DNA from: Fibrobacter sp.
GTDB lineage: Bacteria; Fibrobacterota; Fibrobacteria; Fibrobacterales; Fibrobacteraceae
Assembly (NCBI GenBank): GCA_017530965.1
Contig: JAFXLS010000150.1
Location: 1 to 37,460, forward strand
Length of the DNA stretch: 37,460 nt
Direction of reading: 5' to 3'
Shown here: positions 15,706-24,284 of the stretch, in pieces
How the letters are laid out: each line of letters begins with the position of its first letter
Numbering within the stretch: the first letter of the stretch is position 1
The notes under the pieces: generated by a model
What the model was told of the DNA's origin: nothing
The model's database searches: none
The model's input: only the letters and a program-made list of their open reading frames with translations
Position numbers and translations under genes: made by a program

Positions 15706-16509
15706 ATGTTCATCGATACGCATTGTCATTTGGATTCTTACGAGCAGCATTCCGGCGAAGCTGTCGGCGATCTGTTTTCACGCCTCGCCCACGACCCGGA
15801 CCAAAACGTCCAGGCGCCCGAAGCCTATATTCATGTGGCATGTGACCCGGCGGACTTTGAACGCGCTAAGGAACTTTCAGAGAAATACTCCAATGTCTAC
15901 GCCGCTTACGGCATTCACCCGGAATATGTCTTGACGGAAACGGCCGAAGACGAAGCCCGCATGCTGGAATATCTGAAACACCCCAAGTGTGTGGCTTGTG
16001 GCGAATTCGGGCTGGACTACCACTACGGCGCAGACACCAAGGCCGAACAGGTCAAGCTATTCGAACGTCACTTGGAACTCGGCCTCGCTTCTAAAAAGCC
16101 ACTTGTACTGCACCTACGCGAAGCCAATGACGAGGCCCTTGCCGTGCTCCACAATGCCGACTTAAGCGGCACCAACATTCACGTTCACTGCTTTACGGGC
16201 TCGCCCGAATTCTGCTCCCAAATGCTCGATCTCGGCACCCAAGGTGCCAACATCTTCGTGGGCTTCACGGGAATCGTGACCTTCAAGAACGCACAGAATG
16301 TCCGAGATGCGGCCGCCCTCGTGCCCATGGGCCAGATGCTCCTGGAGACCGACGCCCCTTACATGGCGCCCGTCCCCTACCGCGGAAAACCCTGCCATTC
16401 GGGCTATATTCCCTACATTGCGCAGGCTCTCGCCCAAGTAAAGCAATGCCCCGTAGAGGAACTCTACAGGGCCTGTCGAGAAAATACTCGCCGCTGTTAC
16501 ATGATATAA
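15706..16509 (+). CDS. tatD: TatD family metal-dependent DNase
   Basis: The 267-residue TIM-barrel hydrolase has the TatD metal ligands in order: DTHCHLD with His6 and His8, GEFGLDYH with Glu100, a conserved LHLREA segment, HCFTGS, and LETDAPYMAP with Asp216 followed by the family tail PYRGKPCHSGYI. Members act as 3'-5' exonucleases in DNA repair and turnover. I chose the ATG at 15706 (MFIDTHCHLD); a TTG at 15697 would add three residues. The 3' end overlaps that of the opposite gene by 13 bp, so the two transcripts are partly antisense. Confidence 0.95.
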   Translation: MFIDTHCHLDSYEQHSGEAVGDLFSRLAHDPDQNVQAPEAYIHVACDPADFERAKELSEKYSNVYAAYGIHPEYVLTETAEDEARMLEYLKHPKCVACGEFGLDYHYGADTKAEQVKLFERHLELGLASKKPLVLHLREANDEALAVLHNADLSGTNIHVHCFTGSPEFCSQMLDLGTQGANIFVGFTGIVTFKNAQNVRDAAALVPMGQMLLETDAPYMAPVPYRGKPCHSGYIPYIAQALAQVKQCPVEELYRACRENTRRCYMI

Positions 16510-18542
16510 TTGTTCGTTCCCACCGTGCTTCTTTCAATCACGGGGATATCATTCACCGATGAATCCGCAACGGGAAGATCCTTCGTAGCAATATAGTGCT
16601 GTTGCAGGTATTCCCGAGCATTTTCTGCCGAAAGAGGCTTGCTGAAATAGAATCCCTGAATGAGCTTACAGCCTTCGGCCTTCAAGAACTCAAGCTGGCT
16701 TTCCGTTTCAACGCCTTCTGCAATCAAATCCAGATTCATGGATTTTGCAATGCCAATCACCATACGTGCAAAGGAAGCATCTTCTTCATCATCTGTCACA
16801 TGGTCAATAAAGGACTTGTCCATCTTGAGCGTATGAATGGGGAAACGCTTCAGGTAAGAAAGGCTGCTATAACCGGTACCGAAGTCATCAATAGAAATCT
16901 GGATACCCATACTCGAAAGGGCGTTCATAAGCTTTACCGTCTTTTCGGCTTCGCAAACCGCCGTGTATTCGGTGATTTCGAGTTTCAGGTTCTTCGGGTT
17001 CAAATGCGTTTCAAGCAGCACCTGCTTGATATCGTCGATCATGTTGTCCAGGGCGAACTGCTTTGCCGAGAAGTTTACCGCCACCTGAATATCGGTAAAT
17101 CCCTGATCAACCCAAGATTTCGCCTGCATGCAGGCCATCTTCAAGATTTGGGCACCCAGCGGGATAATAAGTCCTGTTTCTTCGGCAATGGGGATAAATT
17201 CCGCCGGCGAAATAAACTTGCTCTTGGACTGGTTCCAGCGTACAAGGGCCTCGAAAGCCACAATGCGGTTACCGTTGGTAATATCCACAATCGGCTGGTA
17301 GAACAGCACGAATTCCTGGGCCTGAATGGCCTTGCGGATATCAAATTCCAACTTATAGAGCCTCATGGCCTTTTCACGGATACCGCCGCTAAAGAACTGA
17401 ATTCCACCGTGGTTCACGCTCTTCTTCATTTCGCGAAGGCTGGAAGTCACGTTGGCCATAATGTCTTCCACACAGTCCACTTCACGGTTCAGGGCCACCG
17501 CCATGGACACGCCAATATAAAGTTCACGGCCTTCCAGCTGAATGGGCTGCTTCACGGCACTGTGAATACGGCGTACAATGGACTTCACATCGCTATCGTC
17601 ATTCTTCTGGATATCGTGGAGAACAATGGCAAACACGTCAGGGCCAATACGTGCAATGGTATCGCCTACGCGACACTGAGTCTTGATGCGGTCAGCCACC
17701 ACGCGCAAAACGTTGTCGCCCACATTGATGGAATAAGAGGTATTAATCGCCCCGAAGCGGTCAATATCCAAAAGCGCCACAGCGAACAGGTAATCCGGTC
17801 GCTGAAGCGCCATGTCCACATCAACTTTGAGCTTTTCCAAGAAGAACTTGCGGTTATATACACCGGTAAGGGCATCTTGGTACACGTAATAATAATTCTG
17901 CTTTTCCTGGGCCTGCTTATCGGAATTTTCGTCCAAAGCACCCACTATGCGGATCGGGTGACCATCCTCGTTCAGCTGCACATGACCCGAAATCAAGAGC
18001 TTGGAATCTACAGCGCCGTCCAACAAGGATACAGTCAAGTTGAATTTTTCACCGGTTTCCAGCGCTAGCTTCAGTTCATCCTTAAAGCGGAGCCAGTCGC
18101 TTTCTACAATCCTGTCCTTGAGCAGGTCGAAAGAGTCCTGGATGGTGCTGGCCTGGGCCTGCAAGAGCTTAATGGCGCGTTTTGACCAGTAAACCTTGCC
18201 CGTAATGACATCGAAAGTCCAGAATCCGTTGGAAGAGACGTCCACCATCATCTGAAAGAGTTCATCGCGCTCCATCAGGTCTTTCTTGAAATCACGAATA
18301 GGGGTAGGAGCTGGAGTCGGCGACGTAATTTCTACATCATCACGCATGCGCTTGCGGTTTCCGATAACCGGGAAGCGGTACAGCACCGCAACAGTCACCA
18401 AGAAGAAATCCGCGAGGATATATGGAACTGCCCAGATCAAATGTTCCCTTGTCGATAGAATTTCAGGAATAAAGGCAGCAAAAAAGACGCTTGCCAACAC
18501 TAGCAAGAGTCTTAAAAATACTTTCTCGTCAAATAATCTCAT
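16497..18542 (-). CDS. Membrane PAS-GGDEF-EAL protein, probable c-di-GMP phosphodiesterase
   Basis: This 681-residue protein has two N-terminal membrane segments (about 8-27 and 36-55), a PAS domain (about 92-215), a GGDEF domain (about 222-385) and an EAL domain (about 395-640). The GGDEF signature is degraded to GPDVF (300-304), so cyclase activity is unlikely; such domains often bind GTP as a regulator. The EAL domain keeps its catalytic set: EAL 431-433, Asn490, Glu522 in LEITE, Asp552-Asp553 in DDFGTG, Lys576 region and Glu609 in AEGVET. It should hydrolyse c-di-GMP at the inner membrane in response to a PAS-sensed signal. A GGGTGGGTAA stretch lies just before the ATG. Confidence 0.93.
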   Translation of the reverse strand: MRLFDEKVFLRLLLVLASVFFAAFIPEILSTREHLIWAVPYILADFFLVTVAVLYRFPVIGNRKRMRDDVEITSPTPAPTPIRDFKKDLMERDELFQMMVDVSSNGFWTFDVITGKVYWSKRAIKLLQAQASTIQDSFDLLKDRIVESDWLRFKDELKLALETGEKFNLTVSLLDGAVDSKLLISGHVQLNEDGHPIRIVGALDENSDKQAQEKQNYYYVYQDALTGVYNRKFFLEKLKVDVDMALQRPDYLFAVALLDIDRFGAINTSYSINVGDNVLRVVADRIKTQCRVGDTIARIGPDVFAIVLHDIQKNDDSDVKSIVRRIHSAVKQPIQLEGRELYIGVSMAVALNREVDCVEDIMANVTSSLREMKKSVNHGGIQFFSGGIREKAMRLYKLEFDIRKAIQAQEFVLFYQPIVDITNGNRIVAFEALVRWNQSKSKFISPAEFIPIAEETGLIIPLGAQILKMACMQAKSWVDQGFTDIQVAVNFSAKQFALDNMIDDIKQVLLETHLNPKNLKLEITEYTAVCEAEKTVKLMNALSSMGIQISIDDFGTGYSSLSYLKRFPIHTLKMDKSFIDHVTDDEEDASFARMVIGIAKSMNLDLIAEGVETESQLEFLKAEGCKLIQGFYFSKPLSAENAREYLQQHYIATKDLPVADSSVNDIPVIERSTVGTNNYIM

Positions 18543-18636
18543 TTACCCACCCGTATGTGCCATAATATATAAATAAATTTTAACACTGTAACTAAAATTT
18601 TTATGTTTTTTTTGATAGGTGATGACTACAACACAA

Positions 18637-18665
18637 TAAAAAAACGGGTCCATTGGATCCGTTTT
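18637..18665 (-). terminator. Terminator after tRNA-Glu
   Basis: AAAACGGGTCC (18641-18651) pairs with GGATCCGTTTT (18655-18665) with one wobble. On the minus strand seven T follow. It closes the ppiD/tRNA unit. Confidence 0.85.
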
Positions 18666-18672
18666 GTTTTTA

Positions 18673-18745
18673 TAGTGCCAAAGGGACTCGAACCCTTGTT
18701 ACCGGCGTGAGAGGCCAGTGTCCTGGACCACTAGACGATGGCACC
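18673..18745 (-). tRNA. tRNA-Glu (anticodon CTC)
   Basis: The minus strand folds as a cloverleaf of 73 nt. The acceptor stem is GGTGCCA/TGGCACT (first pair G-T) with discriminator A. The D arm is GTCTAGTGGTCCAGGAC. The anticodon arm CTGGC-CTCTCAC-GCCGG has anticodon CTC, which reads GAG. The T arm is AAGGG-TTCGAGT-CCCTT. It aligns closely with E. coli tRNA-Glu, including the TC at positions 8-9 and GGTAAC in the variable region. CCA is not encoded. It lies 65 bp after the ppiD-like gene and may share its transcript. Confidence 0.95.
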
Positions 18746-18810
18746 AAATTTCGCCATATTCAGCGAACTTTTAAAGCGACGCCAAATATAGCAAAACGTT
18801 AAGTTTCTGT

Positions 18811-20763
18811 CTAGTCTCTGTAGTAGAGGTCGAGATTGCTTTCTACTGCTGTGGAATTTTCGAGGTTGTTCACGAAATCGTTGAACACACTCATGGCAAC
18901 GTAGCTCGAAGCATTGGCAACTTCAGTCTTAACCGCTGCATTCACAGCTTCTTCTTCCGGAGCCTTCTTGGAAACAACTTTAACCATCACGGCACCATTA
19001 TCGGTTGCAACAGCAGAGGTCCATTCACCCACCTTAGCGCCTTCGAGAGTCTTGGCGAGGTGAGAACTTCCGTAGCCGAAGCCCGGCACATAGCCATCTA
19101 CCGAGGCCGTAACTTTTTCGATATTCACCTTTTCAATTTTGTTGGCTGCAACAGCGGCAGAATCAGCGGTGCTGTCAGCCGGAGCCCAAGCCTTCACCTT
19201 TTCGGCAACGGAATTCAGGTAAATTTCGGCAGCAGCGGCAGCCTTGCTACGGAGCAGAGAGCTCTTGATGCTGTTGAAGTAAAGATCCAAGCTACGTTCG
19301 CCAGCCTTGAGGTCCTTCACCTTTTCGGCAACCACGACCCACTTGTTGTTCTTCATGATGGGAGAAACCTTGCTGGTTTCATCCGGCAGATTTTCGTTAG
19401 GCCAGGCGTAAGCGGCAAGACCCTTGAGGTAGCCGACACCTTCGATATTTTCGCCACGGGAAATCCAGTTAGAAGTATGGGTATCCAGGTTCTGTTCCTT
19501 GGCAGCTTCGGCAAAGCTCTTGCCAGCATCCACAGCAACCTTGATCTTGTTGAGGATACCTTCGAGGCTATCGATGGTTTCAGAAGAAGCGTTCACGATC
19601 AAGAGGATATGACCAACCTTAACAAGGTCAGCACCGGTAGAATCCTTGGACTTGCCGTAGCTCTTGATGATATGATAGCCGAAGCGGGTACGAACCGGTT
19701 CAGAAACAGCACCGGAATCGAGGCCGAAGGCCACGTCTTCAAATTCCTTCACATACACGCCGCGACCCACATAGTCGTCGCTCAAGACGCCACCCTTTTC
19801 AGCAGTGGACTGGTCTTCAGAAGAAATACGAGCCATGTCTTCGAACGTGGTGGTCGAAGAGGAGTCGGTCAGCTGGTAGTAAAGGGTCATGGCGTATTCG
19901 CGAATGCGGGCATCGTCACCGGCAGTAGCTTCAACCGGGAGATAAGCAAATTCAAACTGAGCCATGTCCTTCTTGACGAAGAAGCTGTCGCGGTGGGCAT
20001 TGAAGTAGCCGGCCACCATCACGCTGTCAACGGCGCTGTCTTCAATCTTGAAGTCTGCATTAGAGGCAACTGCCACCTGCAGTTCGTAATCCGTAAGGCG
20101 ACGATTGACACTCCAGTTTGCTTCGAGAGAAGTCGGGTGCACAGAAGCGCCGACCAGCGCCTGCAGTTGACGCACGGGAATGGTGTTGGTCTTCAGGTCT
20201 TCTTCGAACTGAAGCATCACGCCCCAGCGGAAAGCTTCGGGAGTCTTGAGCCAAGCGTCGTATTCGTCCTTGTTGAAGGTCGAATCAGTGAGGAACTTCG
20301 GGAGACCGGCGATGTAGGCCTGAGTGCGCTGCATCAGGTCTTCCTGGCTGGTAGCCTGCTGCTGAATCATGTACAGGCGACGCTGGGCTTCCTGCACCAA
20401 GCGGGCACGGACTGCATCCGGATTGCGGCTGAATTCAGATTCCAGTTCTGCGACCGAGGCGCTCAGTTCGGCATTTTCAAACTGTTCGTTCAAGAGAATC
20501 TGGCGAACAAAGCTGCGGAACACTTCGCTGCGCAACTGGTTGTACTGTTCGTCTTCGAGGTGCTGACCCTGGTACTGGTTCTGCACAATATTCTTGATGC
20601 GGGAATCAAATTCGGCGTAAGTGATCTTCTTGTCATTTACCACGCCTACCGGATAGCTGTGTCCCTGATTCGGCACACGATCCATGGCCAAAAGGCCCAC
20701 CACGATACCCGCGGCAAAGATAACGATAATCCACTTGGCTTTTTCATTAATCCACGTTAACAT
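18811..20763 (-). CDS. ppiD: PpiD-like membrane-anchored periplasmic chaperone/parvulin isomerase
   Basis: The 650-residue protein matches the PpiD/SurA-N architecture: a short cytoplasmic start (MLTWINEKAKW), one membrane helix (about 11-29), a SurA_N-like chaperone region (YAEFDSRIKNIVQNQ... about 40-220), and a parvulin domain at about 300-400 (EDMARISSEDQSTAEKGG, FEDVAFGLDSG, VRTRFGYHIIKSYG). A second, weaker parvulin-like segment may follow (VGHILLIVNA...). It helps fold outer-membrane and exported proteins at the Sec exit. The frame is open 14 codons upstream. I start at 20763, where GGAG lies 8 bp before the ATG. Confidence 0.88.
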   Translation of the reverse strand: MLTWINEKAKWIIVIFAAGIVVGLLAMDRVPNQGHSYPVGVVNDKKITYAEFDSRIKNIVQNQYQGQHLEDEQYNQLRSEVFRSFVRQILLNEQFENAELSASVAELESEFSRNPDAVRARLVQEAQRRLYMIQQQATSQEDLMQRTQAYIAGLPKFLTDSTFNKDEYDAWLKTPEAFRWGVMLQFEEDLKTNTIPVRQLQALVGASVHPTSLEANWSVNRRLTDYELQVAVASNADFKIEDSAVDSVMVAGYFNAHRDSFFVKKDMAQFEFAYLPVEATAGDDARIREYAMTLYYQLTDSSSTTTFEDMARISSEDQSTAEKGGVLSDDYVGRGVYVKEFEDVAFGLDSGAVSEPVRTRFGYHIIKSYGKSKDSTGADLVKVGHILLIVNASSETIDSLEGILNKIKVAVDAGKSFAEAAKEQNLDTHTSNWISRGENIEGVGYLKGLAAYAWPNENLPDETSKVSPIMKNNKWVVVAEKVKDLKAGERSLDLYFNSIKSSLLRSKAAAAAEIYLNSVAEKVKAWAPADSTADSAAVAANKIEKVNIEKVTASVDGYVPGFGYGSSHLAKTLEGAKVGEWTSAVATDNGAVMVKVVSKKAPEEEAVNAAVKTEVANASSYVAMSVFNDFVNNLENSTAVESNLDLYYRD

Positions 20764-20909
20764 AGAGAAGACTCCATTAAAATTTTGTCCGGCAAAATGT
20801 AGCAAAAAAATTCAATTACTTTTATTTTGCATTCAAATAATGCCGAAATAGCCGTTTTTTTCTATCTATACACTACACAAAGACAAAGTTTACTCAACGG
20901 AGTTCGGTC

Positions 20910-22493
20910 ATGTACGATATTTTGGTCCTTGGTGCAGGCATTTCTGGCTTGAGCGCGGCAATCCACGCAGCGGAAAAAGGCCTTTCGGTTGTCATTCTCA
21001 CTAAAGGGGCTAAACCGGACGGATCATCAAACTACGCACAGGGCGGCATTGCTACCGTTACCGAAAAGACGGACAAGTTCAAGTTCCATATTGACGACAC
21101 CCTGGAAGCTGGTGCCGGCCTTTGCAAAAAAGAACCGGTGAACATTTTGACCAAGAGCGGCCCGGCTACCATTCAGCAGCTGGTTAAATGGGGCGTGCAA
21201 TTTACCCCCTCGCCCGCCGACAAGACCCAATTCGACTTGCACCTGGAAGGCGGACACAGCCACCACCGCATTTTGCACGCGGCAGACCTTACGGGTAAAG
21301 AAATCATGCGAGCCCTGCTTTGTGAACTGCACAAGCACAAGAACATTCACTACATCGAAAACTGCTACATCAAGGATTTGATTTGCAAGGGCGAAGGCAA
21401 GAGCAAGCGCTGCGTCGGTGCAAAGATTATCCATCAAAAGACAGGCATCGTAGAGAACCTTTACGCAAAGGCCTCTATTCTTTCTACCGGTGGCGCAGGC
21501 CGTATTTGGCAGTACACTGTTTGCCCCCACGATAGTTGTGGCGACGGCATGGCAATCGCAGCGCGTGCAGGTGCAGCCCTGCAAGATATTGAATTCATGC
21601 AGTTCCACCCCACAAGCCTTTACGCCCCTAGCCTCAAGAAGCCCTTCCTAATTTCGGAAGCGGTGCGCGGCTTCGGCGGAATCTTGAAAAACGACAAGGG
21701 TGAAGAATTCATGAACCAGGTGCACCCGCTGCATTCCCTGGCCCCCCGCGATATCGTGGCCCGTGCCATCCACAGCGAAATGCAGCGCCTCGGCAAGCCG
21801 AACATGTTCATTGATCTCTCGGGCCGCACGCCGAAAGACATCAAGAGCCACTTCCCCAACATTTACGCCAAGTGCCTTGAAGCCGGTATCGATATCACCA
21901 AGCAGTGGATTCCGGTGGTGCCCGCCGCACATTACATGTGCGGAGGCGTACTGGTCGACACTTGGTCCAGGACCGAAATCAAGGGTCTGTACGCCTGCGG
22001 CGAAGTCGCCGCGACGGGCGTCCACGGCGCAAACCGTCTGGCATCGAACTCCCTCTTGGAAAGCGTCGTTTATGCCATTCGCGCCGTCGACAACATCTGC
22101 GAAAGCGGACTGACCAAGGAAAAGATCACCGTTTCTAAATCCAGCAAGACCGAAAAGGTTTCCTTTGCCAAGGCCGCTTACTGGCGCAAGCGTAAGAAGA
22201 TTCTGCAAGACATGATGTGGACTCACTGCGGTATCGTACGTACCGTGGCAGGCTTGAACCAAGGCCTGAAAGTCATCGAAGACCTGGAAAAGGATATCGA
22301 TGCTGCCATCAAGAACAAGGAAACTGAAAATCTGCATTACCTTGAATTCCTGAATGCCCTTCAGGTATCCAAGATGATCCTGACCGCAGCGCTGCACCGC
22401 AAGGAATCCCGCGGACTGCACTACATTCTGGACTACCCGAATCTGGACCCCAAAACAAAGCACCATACGATTTACTTGGAAGACAAAAAATAA
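20910..22493 (+). CDS. nadB: L-aspartate oxidase
   Basis: This 527-residue flavoprotein converts L-aspartate to iminoaspartate, the first step of de novo NAD synthesis. The FAD-binding GxGxxG is at residues 8-13 (VLGAGISGLSAA). SSNYAQGGIA (about 39-48), the substrate-site segment (EFMQFHPTSL), and HGANRLASNSLLE from His372 are all characteristic of NadB. The C-terminal helical domain is present in full. An AACGGAG ribosome-binding site precedes the ATG. The Ser/Thr kinase gene follows closely on the same strand, so nadB heads a three-gene run. No nadA or nadC is in this window. Confidence 0.95.
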   Translation: MYDILVLGAGISGLSAAIHAAEKGLSVVILTKGAKPDGSSNYAQGGIATVTEKTDKFKFHIDDTLEAGAGLCKKEPVNILTKSGPATIQQLVKWGVQFTPSPADKTQFDLHLEGGHSHHRILHAADLTGKEIMRALLCELHKHKNIHYIENCYIKDLICKGEGKSKRCVGAKIIHQKTGIVENLYAKASILSTGGAGRIWQYTVCPHDSCGDGMAIAARAGAALQDIEFMQFHPTSLYAPSLKKPFLISEAVRGFGGILKNDKGEEFMNQVHPLHSLAPRDIVARAIHSEMQRLGKPNMFIDLSGRTPKDIKSHFPNIYAKCLEAGIDITKQWIPVVPAAHYMCGGVLVDTWSRTEIKGLYACGEVAATGVHGANRLASNSLLESVVYAIRAVDNICESGLTKEKITVSKSSKTEKVSFAKAAYWRKRKKILQDMMWTHCGIVRTVAGLNQGLKVIEDLEKDIDAAIKNKETENLHYLEFLNALQVSKMILTAALHRKESRGLHYILDYPNLDPKTKHHTIYLEDKK

Positions 22494-22527
22494 GTAGATT
22501 GTGGTTGGTGAATGTAGGAAGTTGGAA

Positions 22528-23589
22528 GTGGAAGGAAAAAGCGCAAAGCCCTCAAAGATTGGTGGATACACGCCGACGCAGGAACTGGGTTCCGGCGCCA
22601 TGGGTCAGTTATGGCTCTGTCACGACAAATCCCTGGACCGCATGGTGGTGGTCAAGCAAATGCAGCAGGACATCGAAGACAGCGATACGAATATCCGCCG
22701 CTTTATGCAAGAGGGCAATATTCTCGCCCACCTGAACCACCCGGCCATTACCAAGCCCTACGCCCTATGGAAAGAAAAAGACGGCAAGCTTTCGCTGTCG
22801 ATGGAATTCGTCCATGGCCTTACGCTCCGGCAGATTCTTGACAAGGTTCCGCAGCCCCCTCTCTGGGTGGTTCTGAACATTCTTCACGAGATTCTTTGCG
22901 CCTTGGGCGAAGCCCACCGCAAGGGAATCGTACACCGCGACCTGAAACCCGCCAACATCATGGTGGATAACGACGGCCGCGTTCACCTGCTGGACTTTGG
23001 CATCGCCCACACCGAGAACCCGCTCAAGTTCAACAAGGGCGAAGACGCCGAACGCTTAACGCAGACGGGAGCCATTCTCGGAACCGTTACCTACATGAGC
23101 CCCGAACAAACCGTTGGCGAAGAGGCGACCCCCGCTTCGGACTTGTTCGCCATCGGCATTATCGCGAGCGAAATGCTCATGGGGCAAAACATTTTCCGCG
23201 GCACCAGCTTTAGCGACACCCTTCAGAGAATCCAGAAGCTCCGCGTCACGGAGAAGGCATTCGACAAGGAACTCCCCCGCCGCTTGAGAAAGCTCATCGA
23301 GAAGCTGCTCCAGAAGGATCCCCGCAAGCGCCCCCTCACCGCGTTCGATGCTGCCGAGCAGGTTTCGCTGGTCATGCGGAACTACCCCCGCGATATGGTC
23401 CCTTACATGGCCATGTGGATTTTTGCCATCAAGGATTCTATCAAGCAAAAGACAGAATCCATCGACGAAACGCTTTATACTGCCCCCCCGGTCTACCCGA
23501 CCCACACCAAGTTCCTTTTGTTCAAGGGATTTTGCATGGGCGCCTTAGCCGGATCTTTAATTTGTTTTTTGATTACACGATTTACCTAA
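22528..23589 (+). CDS. Hanks-type Ser/Thr protein kinase with C-terminal membrane anchor
   Basis: The 353-residue protein is a complete eukaryotic-like kinase. It has the Gly loop GSGAMGQLW, Lys43 (VVVK), Glu62 (EGNIL), the catalytic loop HRDLKPAN with Asp138, DFG at 156-158, and the APE-equivalent SPEQ. After the kinase domain come about 50 residues and one hydrophobic segment (FCMGALAGSLICFLITRF) ending at the C-terminus, so the kinase faces the cytoplasm as a tail-anchored protein without PASTA repeats. The start is uncertain. I chose the GTG at 22528 because AGGAA lies 7 bp before it; a GTG at 22501 would add nine residues. It sits between nadB and a cvpA-like gene. Confidence 0.88.
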   Translation: MEGKSAKPSKIGGYTPTQELGSGAMGQLWLCHDKSLDRMVVVKQMQQDIEDSDTNIRRFMQEGNILAHLNHPAITKPYALWKEKDGKLSLSMEFVHGLTLRQILDKVPQPPLWVVLNILHEILCALGEAHRKGIVHRDLKPANIMVDNDGRVHLLDFGIAHTENPLKFNKGEDAERLTQTGAILGTVTYMSPEQTVGEEATPASDLFAIGIIASEMLMGQNIFRGTSFSDTLQRIQKLRVTEKAFDKELPRRLRKLIEKLLQKDPRKRPLTAFDAAEQVSLVMRNYPRDMVPYMAMWIFAIKDSIKQKTESIDETLYTAPPVYPTHTKFLLFKGFCMGALAGSLICFLITRFT

Positions 23590-23610
23590 AACCATTTCAA
23601 AACAAATTCT

Positions 23611-24279
23611 ATGAACGCAATTGATATAGTCTGCCTCGTTATCATCCTTCTCTTAATGCTGCTCGGACTGTGGCACGGCTTTTTCCGTGGAATCTTCCGC
23701 TTGATAGCTTGGGCAGCAGGCATTGCTGGTGCCTATTTTGCATGCGGACTGTTGGCGAATTTTATTTCTGGCTTATTGCAAACCAGCGCATTCTCCACAA
23801 AACTGGTCTGCATGTGCATCGGCTTTCTTGTTCCCTTTTTGGTATTCCTGTTTATCGGACATTTTCTGCAGAGAATCACCCAAGGCACCACCGTGGGCAA
23901 GGCAGACCGTGTATTGGGAGGAATTTTCGGAGTTATCAAGGCTTTGCTCATTTGCTTTGTGCTGCTGACAATCCTGCACCTGTTCCCCTTCGGCGGAATC
24001 ATCCCCGAGACCCGCGACAACGCTTTTGCTTACTCGGCCTACAAGGCATCCATCGAAATGATGGGCTATTCTTCGGAACCCGTAGACATTCTTGACGTTG
24101 CCGAAAAGAAGGCCAGCGAAGTCGTCAAGAATGCAACGGACAAAGCTGCAGAAAAAGCCTCTGAAGTAGCAAAGGATGCCGCAGACAAGGCCGTTGATGC
24201 TGCGAAGGATGCTGCCAAGGACGCCGTGGACTCACTCAAGAATTCCGCCAAAGCCGTCGCAAAAGAAGCCACTAAATAG
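23611..24279 (+). CDS. CvpA family membrane protein with LEA-like tail
   Basis: The first 160 residues form a CvpA-type four-helix membrane domain (DIVCLVIILLLMLLGLWHGFFRGIFRLIAWAAG in the first part, then VGKADRVLGGIFGVIKALL). The last 55-60 residues (about 165-222) are a charged Ala/Lys/Asp/Glu-rich repeat (DKAAEKASEVAKDAADKAV, and further AKDA units) that should form a long amphipathic helix like LEA proteins. CvpA proteins have roles in colicin V export and envelope homeostasis, but the mechanism is unclear. The gene follows the kinase by 21 bp and may be a target or partner of it; that is inference. It converges with mtaD with 5 bp between stops. Confidence 0.82.
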   Translation: MNAIDIVCLVIILLLMLLGLWHGFFRGIFRLIAWAAGIAGAYFACGLLANFISGLLQTSAFSTKLVCMCIGFLVPFLVFLFIGHFLQRITQGTTVGKADRVLGGIFGVIKALLICFVLLTILHLFPFGGIIPETRDNAFAYSAYKASIEMMGYSSEPVDILDVAEKKASEVVKNATDKAAEKASEVAKDAADKAVDAAKDAAKDAVDSLKNSAKAVAKEATK

Positions 24280-24284
24280 CGGAC

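Noticed and set aside
22494..22530. GT-rich stretch between nadB and the kinase considered as a third copy of the palindromic repeat
   Set aside because: It contains GTGAATGTAGG-like words but lacks the TGTGTAATGTG unit and has no complementary arm.
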